33,475 nt of DNA from Aquificaceae bacterium (GTDB lineage: Bacteria; Aquificota; Aquificia; Aquificales; Aquificaceae). A program made the position numbers and the translations under genes. Positions 26,400-33,156 of this stretch are shown here, one piece after another. Each line of letters opens with the position of its first letter. The stretch's first letter is position 1. Under the pieces are notes generated by a model. That model did not search any database, was not told the DNA's origin, and saw only the letters and a program-made list of their open reading frames with translations. The DNA lies in NCBI GenBank assembly GCA_025062075.1, contig JANXBA010000063.1, forward strand, positions 1-33,475. The letters run 5' to 3'.

Positions 26400-27803
26400 T
26401 CAGAACATAAAGCCCAGCGTAAGCCTGTACTCATTTTCGTCCCTCTTGGGCCTACTGTAGTCCAGCTTGGCGTAGTCCGCCTTTACCGCAACCAGAGGGT
26501 GTGGCTTGTAGGAGAGGCCAAAGTTGTAGACTTTCAGTTTGTTGCCCGGAGGCTTTCTGAAACCCTGTGGGACCTTGCTGTGGGTGTCAAAGTCCTCGTA
26601 TATGCCAAAGAGGTAGAGCTCTTGGCTTTCAGACCTCTGAAAGAGTCTGAACACGTCGTAGGCTACTTGCAAGTAGTAGCCCTTCTGCTCTTTTGGAAGT
26701 ATGTTGTTTACGTTAGCGCCGGTGTTGGGATTTTGCAGGTTGTTTCCAAAAAGGTCTCTGGACATTCTGAGGGCGTCGTCCACCTTCACGTAGGCCCCTA
26801 CAAACCTTACGTCCCAGCCTGCGTGTTGATACCACAGGTGGGGCAAAATCATGCTCACAGCTCCCACCTTTGAGCCTCTTCTGAGACCAAGGCCAGACTC
26901 GCTTCCACCCTTGGACTGCACATCTCCCGTCCAGAAGGAGCCACCCAGGGTGAGGTTAAAAGGTAGGTTCAGGTCCACCCTTCCCGTAAAGCCCAGCCGG
27001 TCTGCCACAGCCCTTGCACCCCTCTGTCTGGCGGTCTTTAGAGGCTCCAGCACGTTGTATCCGCCACCTCCCCTGAGCATAAGGCCGTTGGTCGCATAAA
27101 ACCTGTAGTCCACAGGGCCTACGGTGCCGTACACTCCCAAACCCATATCCTCCCAAGTAGAAAGGGCTATTCTCCTCTCAAAGAAGGGCCTCTCCGCGGA
27201 GGGGAAGGTAGGAGGCTCGTGCACTTCGTTTATTATGCCGACGGGCATGAGCAGGAGTCCGCCCCTTATCCCAAACTCGGGCCTAAACTGGTAGTCAAGA
27301 TAGGCCAGCTCCGCCTTAAAGTATCCACCACCCGTGCCGTGCTCTGCAGAGGTAGAAGCGTGCTCCAGCTCCAGCTCCGAGTTGAACTTGAGCTTTTCGC
27401 TGAAGGCGTAGCCAAAGTAGAGTATGAGCCTCTGCATGTTGGCAATGGTCTTTGCACCACCTCTGGCGTCCACGTCGTTGTGCCTGAAGAGTATCTCGCC
27501 GTATCCTCCTATGGAGACGCCTCTGGGGTTGAAGTGAACCTTGGAGGCAGCAGGACCCAAGCCAGAATAGGACTTAATCTCAAGTTGCGGCATGGCGATT
27601 TCAAGCCTGAGCTTGCGCACCTCTTCCTTGAGAACCTCCGTCTCCTTCTTTGTCTCTTCTGCCTTTTTCTGCTCTTCTTTCAGTCTTTGGACTTCCTGCT
27701 GGAGCGTTCTTATCCTTTCCTCCAGCTCTCTTATGCGCGCCTCCGTAGACTGGGCAAAGATTGCCCCCGGTAGCAGGGCAGTGGCAAGCAGTAGTGCTCT
27801 CAT
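26400..27803 (-). CDS. Outer-membrane porin with N-terminal coiled coil
   Basis: A 467-residue exported protein with signal peptide MRALLLATALLPGAIFA|Q, then a long Glu/Lys coiled coil (about 20-70, starting STEARIRELEERIRTLQQEV) and a beta-barrel ending in LTLGFMF with terminal Phe. GYGEILFRHND, RLILYFGYAFSEKLKFNSEL and LLLMPVGIINEVHEPPTFPS recall phosphate-selective-porin-like proteins, where the loop contacts the trimer pore. The coiled coil may trimerise the protein or reach peptidoglycan. TTTGGAGGT precedes the ATG and a near-consensus promoter lies upstream. It is the first gene of the minus-strand group with the FMN-binding and 8-TM proteins. Confidence 0.82.
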   Translation of the reverse strand: MRALLLATALLPGAIFAQSTEARIRELEERIRTLQQEVQRLKEEQKKAEETKKETEVLKEEVRKLRLEIAMPQLEIKSYSGLGPAASKVHFNPRGVSIGGYGEILFRHNDVDARGGAKTIANMQRLILYFGYAFSEKLKFNSELELEHASTSAEHGTGGGYFKAELAYLDYQFRPEFGIRGGLLLMPVGIINEVHEPPTFPSAERPFFERRIALSTWEDMGLGVYGTVGPVDYRFYATNGLMLRGGGGYNVLEPLKTARQRGARAVADRLGFTGRVDLNLPFNLTLGGSFWTGDVQSKGGSESGLGLRRGSKVGAVSMILPHLWYQHAGWDVRFVGAYVKVDDALRMSRDLFGNNLQNPNTGANVNNILPKEQKGYYLQVAYDVFRLFQRSESQELYLFGIYEDFDTHSKVPQGFRKPPGNKLKVYNFGLSYKPHPLVAVKADYAKLDYSRPKRDENEYRLTLGFMF

Positions 27804-27835
27804 CCTTCACCTCCAAAAATTGAAACTTGATAGCA

Positions 27836-27864
27836 ATTTTAACTAAATTGAGACCCACTGTCAA
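27836..27864 (-). promoter_or_regulatory. Sigma-70 promoter of the coiled-coil porin
   Basis: A perfect TTGACA (27864-27859) and TAAAAT (27841-27836) are 17 nt apart on the minus strand. This is the best -35/-10 pair in the window and shows that this genome does use the usual consensus. Confidence 0.75.
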
Positions 27865-27884
27865 TATGATTTAGCTCATAGGAC

Positions 27885-27913
27885 TTTCAAGCTGGGTCCC
27901 TTTGGTCTATAAT
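27885..27913 (+). promoter_or_regulatory. Promoter of ccsB
   Basis: A perfect TATAAT (27908-27913) lies 17 nt after TTTCAA (27885-27890), about 28 nt before ATG 27941, leaving room for the GGCGGAGGT ribosome-binding site. Confidence 0.55.
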
Positions 27914-27940
27914 CTTTTCCACTCTCGGCGGAGGTAAAAG

Positions 27941-28975
27941 ATGAAAAGAGACTGGAAGGTAGGCACCGTTTACCTTAACGACAAAACCAGAATTGTCGTG
28001 ATGGGCATAACCGGCAGGGAGGCCTCCCAAGTGGTGGCCGAGTCGGAGGCTCTATATCCGGGCTTTGTGGTGGCGGGCGTGACCCCAGGAAAGGGTGGCT
28101 CTGAGGTAGCAGGAAAGCCTGTCTACAACACCGTCAGGGAAGCCCTCAGCAAGCACCCGGAGATAAACACGGGGCTCGTTTACGTGCCGCCTGCTTCTGT
28201 CAAGGATGCGGTCATAGAGCTGGTGGACGCAGGCATAGGTCTTATATACATAGTCACCGAGCACGTGCCCATAAGGGACACGGTTTACTTCTACCACTAC
28301 GCCAAGGACAGGGGCGCTATCATCGTAGGGCCTACCTCCTTGGGCTGTATGATGCCCTGGGTGCCTGCCCGCATAGGAGCCATAGGGGGTAAAAACCCCT
28401 CCATAGCCTACGAGAAGGGGAGTCTGGTCATCCTGTCCAAGTCCGGTGGTCTTACCACCACGACCGCGGAGATGTTCAAGCGCAGGGGATGGGGCGTCTA
28501 CATGGCTCTGGCCCTAGGAGGGGACGTCATATCCTGCACCACCTTCGGTGATGCCCTTTTAAACATAGCGGAGGACCCTAACGTCAAGGGAGTTATAATT
28601 CAGGGAGAGGTGGGTGGCTCCTACGAGGAGCAGGCAGCCCAGACCATACTGGAGCTCTGGAAGAAGGGAGTCTGGAACAAGCCCGTGGCCGCCTTCGTGG
28701 CAGGAAGGTTTCAGGAGAGGTTAGAGGGAGTCTCCTTTGGACACGCAGGTGCCATCGTGGAAAGGGGTAAGGGAAAGGCCACGGACAAGATAAGAGCCTT
28801 CAACGAAGTGGGCAAAATCACCGGGCTGGTAAAGGTGGCAGAGTTTTACCACGAGCTGGTGCACTGCATACAGGAGCTGGGAGTGCCTCGAGACTTTGAA
28901 GACACCACACCCGAGGGCAGGGTAAAGCCCCTCTACAGCACCATAGACGAGGAGACCTGCCAGTTTAAAGCCTGA
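27941..28975 (+). CDS. ccsB: Citryl-CoA synthetase small subunit (SucD-like)
   Basis: ATP-dependent ligase subunit of the acyl-CoA synthetase superfamily. Succinyl-CoA synthetase alpha is about 290 residues; this protein has 344, matching the roughly 36-kDa CcsB of Hydrogenobacter. The CoA-binding region is at the N-terminus (about 15-110). IVGPTSLGCMMPWVPARIGA (128-147) resembles the ATP-citrate-lyase motif (GPATVGG-x-KPGC) rather than the SucD motif (GPNCPG). The catalytic phosphohistidine is His268 in VSFGHAGAIVERGKG. With CcsA it would form citryl-CoA from citrate, which CCL then cleaves in the reductive TCA cycle. Its own promoter and GGCGGAGGT site are present; it is alone here, overlapping valS by 11 bp at the 3' end. 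A true SucD is the alternative. Confidence 0.75.
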   Translation: MKRDWKVGTVYLNDKTRIVVMGITGREASQVVAESEALYPGFVVAGVTPGKGGSEVAGKPVYNTVREALSKHPEINTGLVYVPPASVKDAVIELVDAGIGLIYIVTEHVPIRDTVYFYHYAKDRGAIIVGPTSLGCMMPWVPARIGAIGGKNPSIAYEKGSLVILSKSGGLTTTTAEMFKRRGWGVYMALALGGDVISCTTFGDALLNIAEDPNVKGVIIQGEVGGSYEEQAAQTILELWKKGVWNKPVAAFVAGRFQERLEGVSFGHAGAIVERGKGKATDKIRAFNEVGKITGLVKVAEFYHELVHCIQELGVPRDFEDTTPEGRVKPLYSTIDEETCQFKA

Positions 28976-31900
28976 CCTTGCTGAGGGCTTGCAGGAGAGT
29001 TTGAACCTTTCGTTTTTCCTCTTCCAGCTCCTGCAGGCTCTGTTTGGTTTTCTGGACCTCCTCCTCAGGAGCCCTCTTGAGGAAGCTCTCGCTACTGAGA
29101 CGCTCCTGGAAGGTTTTGAACTGTTTTTCCACTTCCTGTAGTCTTCTTGTGTAGGAACTTACCAGCTCTTGTAGCTTGACTCCTTCCTCCAGGGGCAGGA
29201 AAAACTCGAAGTCTTTGGAAAAGCCTGCCACGCACTTGGGAGGCTCTTCCTCTACTGACTCCAGACCTTCCAATTTCGCCAAGCTCAGTAGGTGTGGTCT
29301 AAAGAGCTCTACCAGCGGGGCACTCTCTCCGGCTCGGTAGTAGAGCTTTACCTTTCTGGAGGGCTCTATGTGTAGGTCGCTCCTAAGGGAGCGAATGGAG
29401 GAGATAATCTCCTTGAGCCTCTCCACCTGTCTTTCCGCCTCTTCGTAGAGCTCCTGTGGGTTGTACTGGGGGTAGGGGCTAAGGGATACGCTCTCTCTGT
29501 GGGCGGTGGGTAGGGCCTGCCAGAGCTCTTCCGTTATGAAAGGCATGAAAGGGTGCAAGAGCCGAAGGGTCCTTTCAAAGACGCTGAGCAAAGTAGCCTG
29601 CACGGTGATTTTCTCCGCCTGAAGTCTCTCCTCCTGAGCTTTGGCCTGCTCAGGTGGCAGACCTTCCTGGGGCTTGGCGTAGAGCCTAAGCTTAGAAAAC
29701 TCAATATACCAGTCGCACAGCTCGCTCCAGACAAACTCGTAGAGCTCCTTGGCCGCCTCGGAGAACTCGTAAGACTCTAGGGCTCTGTTTACCTTCTGGG
29801 CCGTCCTGTTGAGGCGGGTTAAAATCCAGAGGTCTTCCGGCCTCGGGGGTGCCCCGTAGGGAAGTCGTGAGAGCAGGTCAGGCTCTAAATTCATCAGAAT
29901 AAACCTGCCTGCGTTCCAGAGCTTGTTGGCAAAGTGTTTGTAGCCCTCAAAGCGCTTCTCCGAGAGCCTTATATCCCTGCCCTGCTGGGTAAGTATGGCC
30001 AAGGTAAACCTCAGTGCGTCCGCCCCGTACTTTTCTACTATTTCAAGGGGGTCTATCACGTTGCCCTTGGTCTTGGACATCTTCTGACCCTTCTCGTCCC
30101 TAATCAGGGCGTGTATGTACACATCTCTGAAGGGCACTTCTTTGAGGAAAAAGGTGCCCATGAAGACCATGCGGGCCACCCAGAAGAATATGATGTCAAA
30201 GCCGGTCACCAACAGGTCTGTGGGGTAGAACTTCTTGAGCTCTTCGGTCTCCTCTGGCCAGCCAAAGACGCCGAAGGGCCAGAGGGCGGAAGAAAACCAA
30301 GTGTCCAGCACATCCTGCTCCTGTCTTAACCTCTCAGAACCGCACCTTTTGCATCGCAGCACGAAGCGGTAGGTTTTCTTCTTAGGGTCATACTTGTATC
30401 TGTCTTTTTTCTCCGTGAGAATGGCCGTAGGATTCGTGTCCTGCGTGAAGAAGAGCCTGAGAAGATGAGCACTCACCTCGGTAGAGTGATACCTGTGGAA
30501 GACAAACTTTTTGTAAAAGTCCAGCACGGTCATCTCTGGATGCACGAAAGAGTTAGAGTGGAGGACCTTCTCCACCTCTTCGGGGGTAAACTCCTGGTCT
30601 ATCTTGCCGTCTGCGATAAGGTTAAAAATCAGCTTGTCGTAAACCCTGTCAAAGTCCTCGTCCGTGAAGAGGTTTTCATGCCCGCAGTCCTCGCAGTACC
30701 ATACGGGTATCCTGTGCCCCCACCATATTTGACGGGATATGCACCAGTCTCTGAGATTTTCCACCCACTGTAGGTAAACTTTCGTCCAGCTGTCGGGTAT
30801 AAACCTTACAAGACCCTCCCTTACCACCTGCAGAGCTCTGCTCTTTATGCGTTGGTCTGAGACCTTCAAAAACCACTGGGTTGAGACCGTAGGCTCAAGG
30901 ACGGTCTTACAGCGGTAGCACTTGCCCACTGCGTGCCGATGTCTTTCTACCTTCTCCAAGAGTCCCAAGGCTTCTAACTTCTCCACTACCTTTTTTCTGG
31001 CCTCGTAGCGGTCAAGGCCAGCAAACTCCCCTGCGTTCTCGTTCATGCGGGCAAAGGGGTCCATGACCTGCACCATGGCAAGCCCGTGGGACTTTCCTAT
31101 TTCAAAGTCCAGAGGGTCGTGGGCAGGGGTTATCTTGACCGCACCTGTGCCGAATTCTGGCTTTACTCTGCTGTCCGCCACTATGGGTATGAGAGGGGAG
31201 ACCTCAGACCCGTCCATGGCGCGTCTTTTCCACTCTACCAGAGGAAGCCTGAGCCTTTTGCCCACCAGAGCTCTGTATCGTTCGTCCTCTGGGTGGACCG
31301 CCACCGCCGTGTCTCCTAACATGGTCTCCGGTCTGGTGGTGGCGACCGTTATGTGCCATGAGCCGTCCTCCGAGGGGTAGCGTATGTAGTAGAGCTTGCC
31401 CTCTTCCTCTTCGTGCTCTACTTCCAAGTCTGAAAGGGCAGTCAGGTCGTTGGGGCACCAGCTTACCATGTACTGACCCCTGTATATGAGCCCCTCCTCG
31501 TAGAGCCTTCTGAAGGCGTGACGCACTGCTCTAGAAAAGCCCTCGTCCAAGGTAAAGCGTTCCCTGCTCCAGTCCACGCTCACGCCCAGCTTTTCCAGCT
31601 GTTCTCTTATGGCACTTCTTGAGATGGGCACCCACTCCCAGACCTTTTTGAGAAACTCCTCCCTTCCCATCTCCAGCCTGCTCATGCCCTTTTGCTGGAG
31701 CTGTCTGTCCACCACGTACTGGGTAGCGATGCCCGCATGGTCAAAGCCGGGCACCCACTCCACTTGCTTGCCGCGCATACGGTGCCACCTGCACAGAATG
31801 TCCTGAAGGGTGGCATTCAAGGCATGACCCATGTGAAGAGAGCCCGTCACGTTAGGAGGGGGAATTACCACAGAGAACCTCTCCCCTTGCAGGAGCTCCC

Positions 31901-31985
31901 GCACAGAGTAAAGGGCCTTCTCTACCCACTCTCTTGAGCGTCTTTTCTCAATCTCTCTGTGGTCGTACTGCCCTATGTCCTTCAT
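28965..31985 (-). CDS. valS: Valyl-tRNA synthetase with an enlarged zinc-domain insertion
   Basis: Charges tRNA-Val; cytoplasmic. The 1006-residue protein is somewhat long for bacterial ValRS (about 880-950). Motifs: HMGH 51-54, CP1 editing domain with TTRPETMLGDTAVAVHPED and GTGAVKITPAHDPLDFEIG, a CYRC zinc knuckle at 356-359, WCISRQIWWGHRIPVWY, KMSKT 635-639, the anticodon-binding helical domain, and a C-terminal coiled-coil arm (about 930-1000). Between CEDC (431-434) and CKRC (545-548) there are 110 residues, whereas in Thermus ValRS I recall roughly 20-25. The extra part (EDFDRVYDKLIFNLIADGKI onward) looks helical and charged. There is no ribosome-binding site; TATAAT lies 9 nt before ATG 31985. 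Confidence 0.96.
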   Translation of the reverse strand: MKDIGQYDHREIEKRRSREWVEKALYSVRELLQGERFSVVIPPPNVTGSLHMGHALNATLQDILCRWHRMRGKQVEWVPGFDHAGIATQYVVDRQLQQKGMSRLEMGREEFLKKVWEWVPISRSAIREQLEKLGVSVDWSRERFTLDEGFSRAVRHAFRRLYEEGLIYRGQYMVSWCPNDLTALSDLEVEHEEEEGKLYYIRYPSEDGSWHITVATTRPETMLGDTAVAVHPEDERYRALVGKRLRLPLVEWKRRAMDGSEVSPLIPIVADSRVKPEFGTGAVKITPAHDPLDFEIGKSHGLAMVQVMDPFARMNENAGEFAGLDRYEARKKVVEKLEALGLLEKVERHRHAVGKCYRCKTVLEPTVSTQWFLKVSDQRIKSRALQVVREGLVRFIPDSWTKVYLQWVENLRDWCISRQIWWGHRIPVWYCEDCGHENLFTDEDFDRVYDKLIFNLIADGKIDQEFTPEEVEKVLHSNSFVHPEMTVLDFYKKFVFHRYHSTEVSAHLLRLFFTQDTNPTAILTEKKDRYKYDPKKKTYRFVLRCKRCGSERLRQEQDVLDTWFSSALWPFGVFGWPEETEELKKFYPTDLLVTGFDIIFFWVARMVFMGTFFLKEVPFRDVYIHALIRDEKGQKMSKTKGNVIDPLEIVEKYGADALRFTLAILTQQGRDIRLSEKRFEGYKHFANKLWNAGRFILMNLEPDLLSRLPYGAPPRPEDLWILTRLNRTAQKVNRALESYEFSEAAKELYEFVWSELCDWYIEFSKLRLYAKPQEGLPPEQAKAQEERLQAEKITVQATLLSVFERTLRLLHPFMPFITEELWQALPTAHRESVSLSPYPQYNPQELYEEAERQVERLKEIISSIRSLRSDLHIEPSRKVKLYYRAGESAPLVELFRPHLLSLAKLEGLESVEEEPPKCVAGFSKDFEFFLPLEEGVKLQELVSSYTRRLQEVEKQFKTFQERLSSESFLKRAPEEEVQKTKQSLQELEEEKRKVQTLLQALSKVRL

Positions 31986-31994
31986 AAAAAAGTC

Positions 31995-32000
31995 ATTATA
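31995..32000 (-). promoter_or_regulatory. -10 box of valS (near-leaderless start)
   Basis: A perfect TATAAT on the minus strand lies 9 nt before the valS ATG. The gap (GACTTTTTT) has no Shine-Dalgarno sequence. TTTCTC at 17 nt is a poor -35. Confidence 0.5.
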
Positions 32001-32048
32001 ACAGTCCTGCGTCGGGCGAGAAATTCAGAGCTCTTAGAAGCCTGTTGT

Positions 32049-32130
32049 AAAAAGTAAGCCCCGGCACTCTTCCTCGGGAAGGCTTATGCCCTCTAACTTT
32101 CTACGACATAGAGTAGCCCTATGGCGTAGG
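32049..32130 (-). ncRNA. Candidate small RNA or valS leader with terminator
   Basis: Read on the minus strand, this 82-nt stretch has the build of a free-standing RNA. A 5' hairpin, CUAC-gc-CAUAG / CUAUG-uc-GUAG (32129-32101), is followed by a purine-rich single-stranded linker and then by a terminator-like hairpin with UAAGC-C / GGCUUA arms (32086-32055, with an inner CCCG/CGGG), ending in CUUUUUAC (U-tract 32053-32049). A TATAAA box lies 6 nt before the 5' end. It has no open frame of note. If the leaderless starts of valS and recR are right, this segment belongs to neither mRNA. It may be an independent sRNA, or an attenuator ahead of valS, 64 bp downstream on the same strand. Confidence 0.4.
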
Positions 32131-32136
32131 CCCTTA

Positions 32137-32166
32137 TTTATAACCGGCAGGTGAGGTCAGTTTCGA
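32137..32166 (-). promoter_or_regulatory. Putative promoter of the small RNA
   Basis: TCGAAA (32166-32161) and TATAAA (32142-32137) are 18 nt apart on the minus strand, predicting a start near 32130, exactly at the foot of the 5' hairpin. Each box matches four to five of six consensus positions. Confidence 0.35.
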
Positions 32167-32188
32167 TAAGCCTGATGCTGTCTGGAAT

Positions 32189-32194
32189 TATAAT
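32189..32194 (+). promoter_or_regulatory. -10 box of recR (near-leaderless start)
   Basis: A perfect TATAAT lies 8 nt before ATG 32203, with no Shine-Dalgarno sequence between. The -35 region has no convincing match. Confidence 0.5.
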
Positions 32195-32202
32195 CCTTTA
32201 CC

Positions 32203-32817
32203 ATGTCCTACGAAGAGGCCCTCCCCGAGGCCATAAAGGTGGCCCTTAACAAGCTCACCCTCCTGCCCACCTACGGAGAGAGAAGCGCAAGCAGGTTCCT
32301 CTACAACTTGCTCAAGCTACCCGTTGACAAGAGAGTGGAAGTGGTAAAGGCCTTAGAGCAGGCAGTCCAGACCATAAGACCCTGCGCAGAGTGTGGCATA
32401 CACACAAGCGCAGAAGTTTGCACCATATGTTCGAGCCCCAAGAGGAGCAAAAGGTTCATATGCGTAGTGGAAGAGCCCCAAGATGCTTTTGCCATAGAAA
32501 AGCTGGAAAGGTACAAGGGAGTTTACCACGTGCTAGGTGGCAGGATTGCACCCTTGGAGGGCATTTCCCCAAGAGACCTGCGCATAGAGGAGCTCATAGA
32601 CAGAGTAGAAAAGTACAAAGCAAAGGAGGTCATCTTAGCAACCAACCCAAACGTAGAGGGAGAGGCCACCGCCAACTACATAGCCAAGCTCCTGAGAAAG
32701 CACTTCCCCGACCTTAAAATAACCAGAATATCCTACGGTCTGCAGTTTGGCTCTTTTGTGGAGCTTGCGGACGAGCTCTCGCTGGAAAAGTCCATGGAAA
32801 ACAGAAAAACTCTCTGA
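32203..32817 (+). CDS. recR: Recombination protein RecR
   Basis: RecR works with RecO/RecF to load RecA at gaps. The 204-residue protein has the helix-hairpin-helix N-terminus (KLTLLPTYGERSASRF), a C4 zinc finger (C61, C64, C73, C76), a Toprim domain starting ICVVEEPQDAFAIE (Glu90) and NPNVEGEATANYI, and a C-terminal block YGLQFGSFVELADELSLEKS. The latter departs from the usual GLPVGGDLEYADEVTL: GGD is replaced by GSF, so it is a divergent RecR. It seems monocistronic, with a TATAAT box 8 nt before its ATG. Confidence 0.94.
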   Translation: MSYEEALPEAIKVALNKLTLLPTYGERSASRFLYNLLKLPVDKRVEVVKALEQAVQTIRPCAECGIHTSAEVCTICSSPKRSKRFICVVEEPQDAFAIEKLERYKGVYHVLGGRIAPLEGISPRDLRIEELIDRVEKYKAKEVILATNPNVEGEATANYIAKLLRKHFPDLKITRISYGLQFGSFVELADELSLEKSMENRKTL

Positions 32818-32835
32818 CTCTGAGACTAACTGTTT

Positions 32836-32865
32836 TTTTTGACCTTCGAGACAGCCGGTCAAAAA
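32836..32865. terminator. Inverted repeat between recR and the small membrane protein gene
   Basis: TTTTTGACC (32836-32844) and GGTCAAAAA (32857-32865) are perfect 9-bp arms around a 12-nt loop, 18 bp after the recR stop and 21 bp before the stop of the convergent small gene. A run of eight T (32833-32840) forms one arm. It probably terminates the convergent transcripts. Confidence 0.45.
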
Positions 32866-32886
32866 GGTGCAAAAGCCCAAAGCCTA

Positions 32887-33075
32887 TCAAAGAGAGGACA
32901 GGTATTGCCCAAGCCCGCCCTCCTTGAGGGCGTTGTAAACAGGCTTTAAAAGAAGCAGATAGAGCAGAAAGAAGAGCACAAAAAATCCCGCCAGCTTGGA
33001 AAGAAGCACCAAACCCCATACCCCAAAGAGCACCAACAGGAAACTCACCACCAAGAAGAGTATCAAGAGCTCCAT
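32887..33075 (-). CDS. Small hydrophobic membrane protein
   Basis: A 62-residue open frame that is nearly all membrane: MELLILFLVVSFLLVLFGVW and FFVLFFLLYLLLLKPVYNAL form two helices, with a short polar tail (KEGGLGQYLSSL). I recognise no family. Support for its being a gene: TAAAAT exactly 6 nt before the ATG (33087-33082, minus strand), the same geometry as several sure genes here, and a terminator-like inverted repeat after the stop. The amino-acid composition argues against a chance ORF. Confidence 0.5.
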   Translation of the reverse strand: MELLILFLVVSFLLVLFGVWGLVLLSKLAGFFVLFFLLYLLLLKPVYNALKEGGLGQYLSSL

Positions 33076-33156
33076 AGTGCTATTTTAACCGCTTCACAGA
33101 TAGTTCACACAAGTCCATGAAGATTAGGTCATACTATAGCTTAAGGAGGTTGGGAA

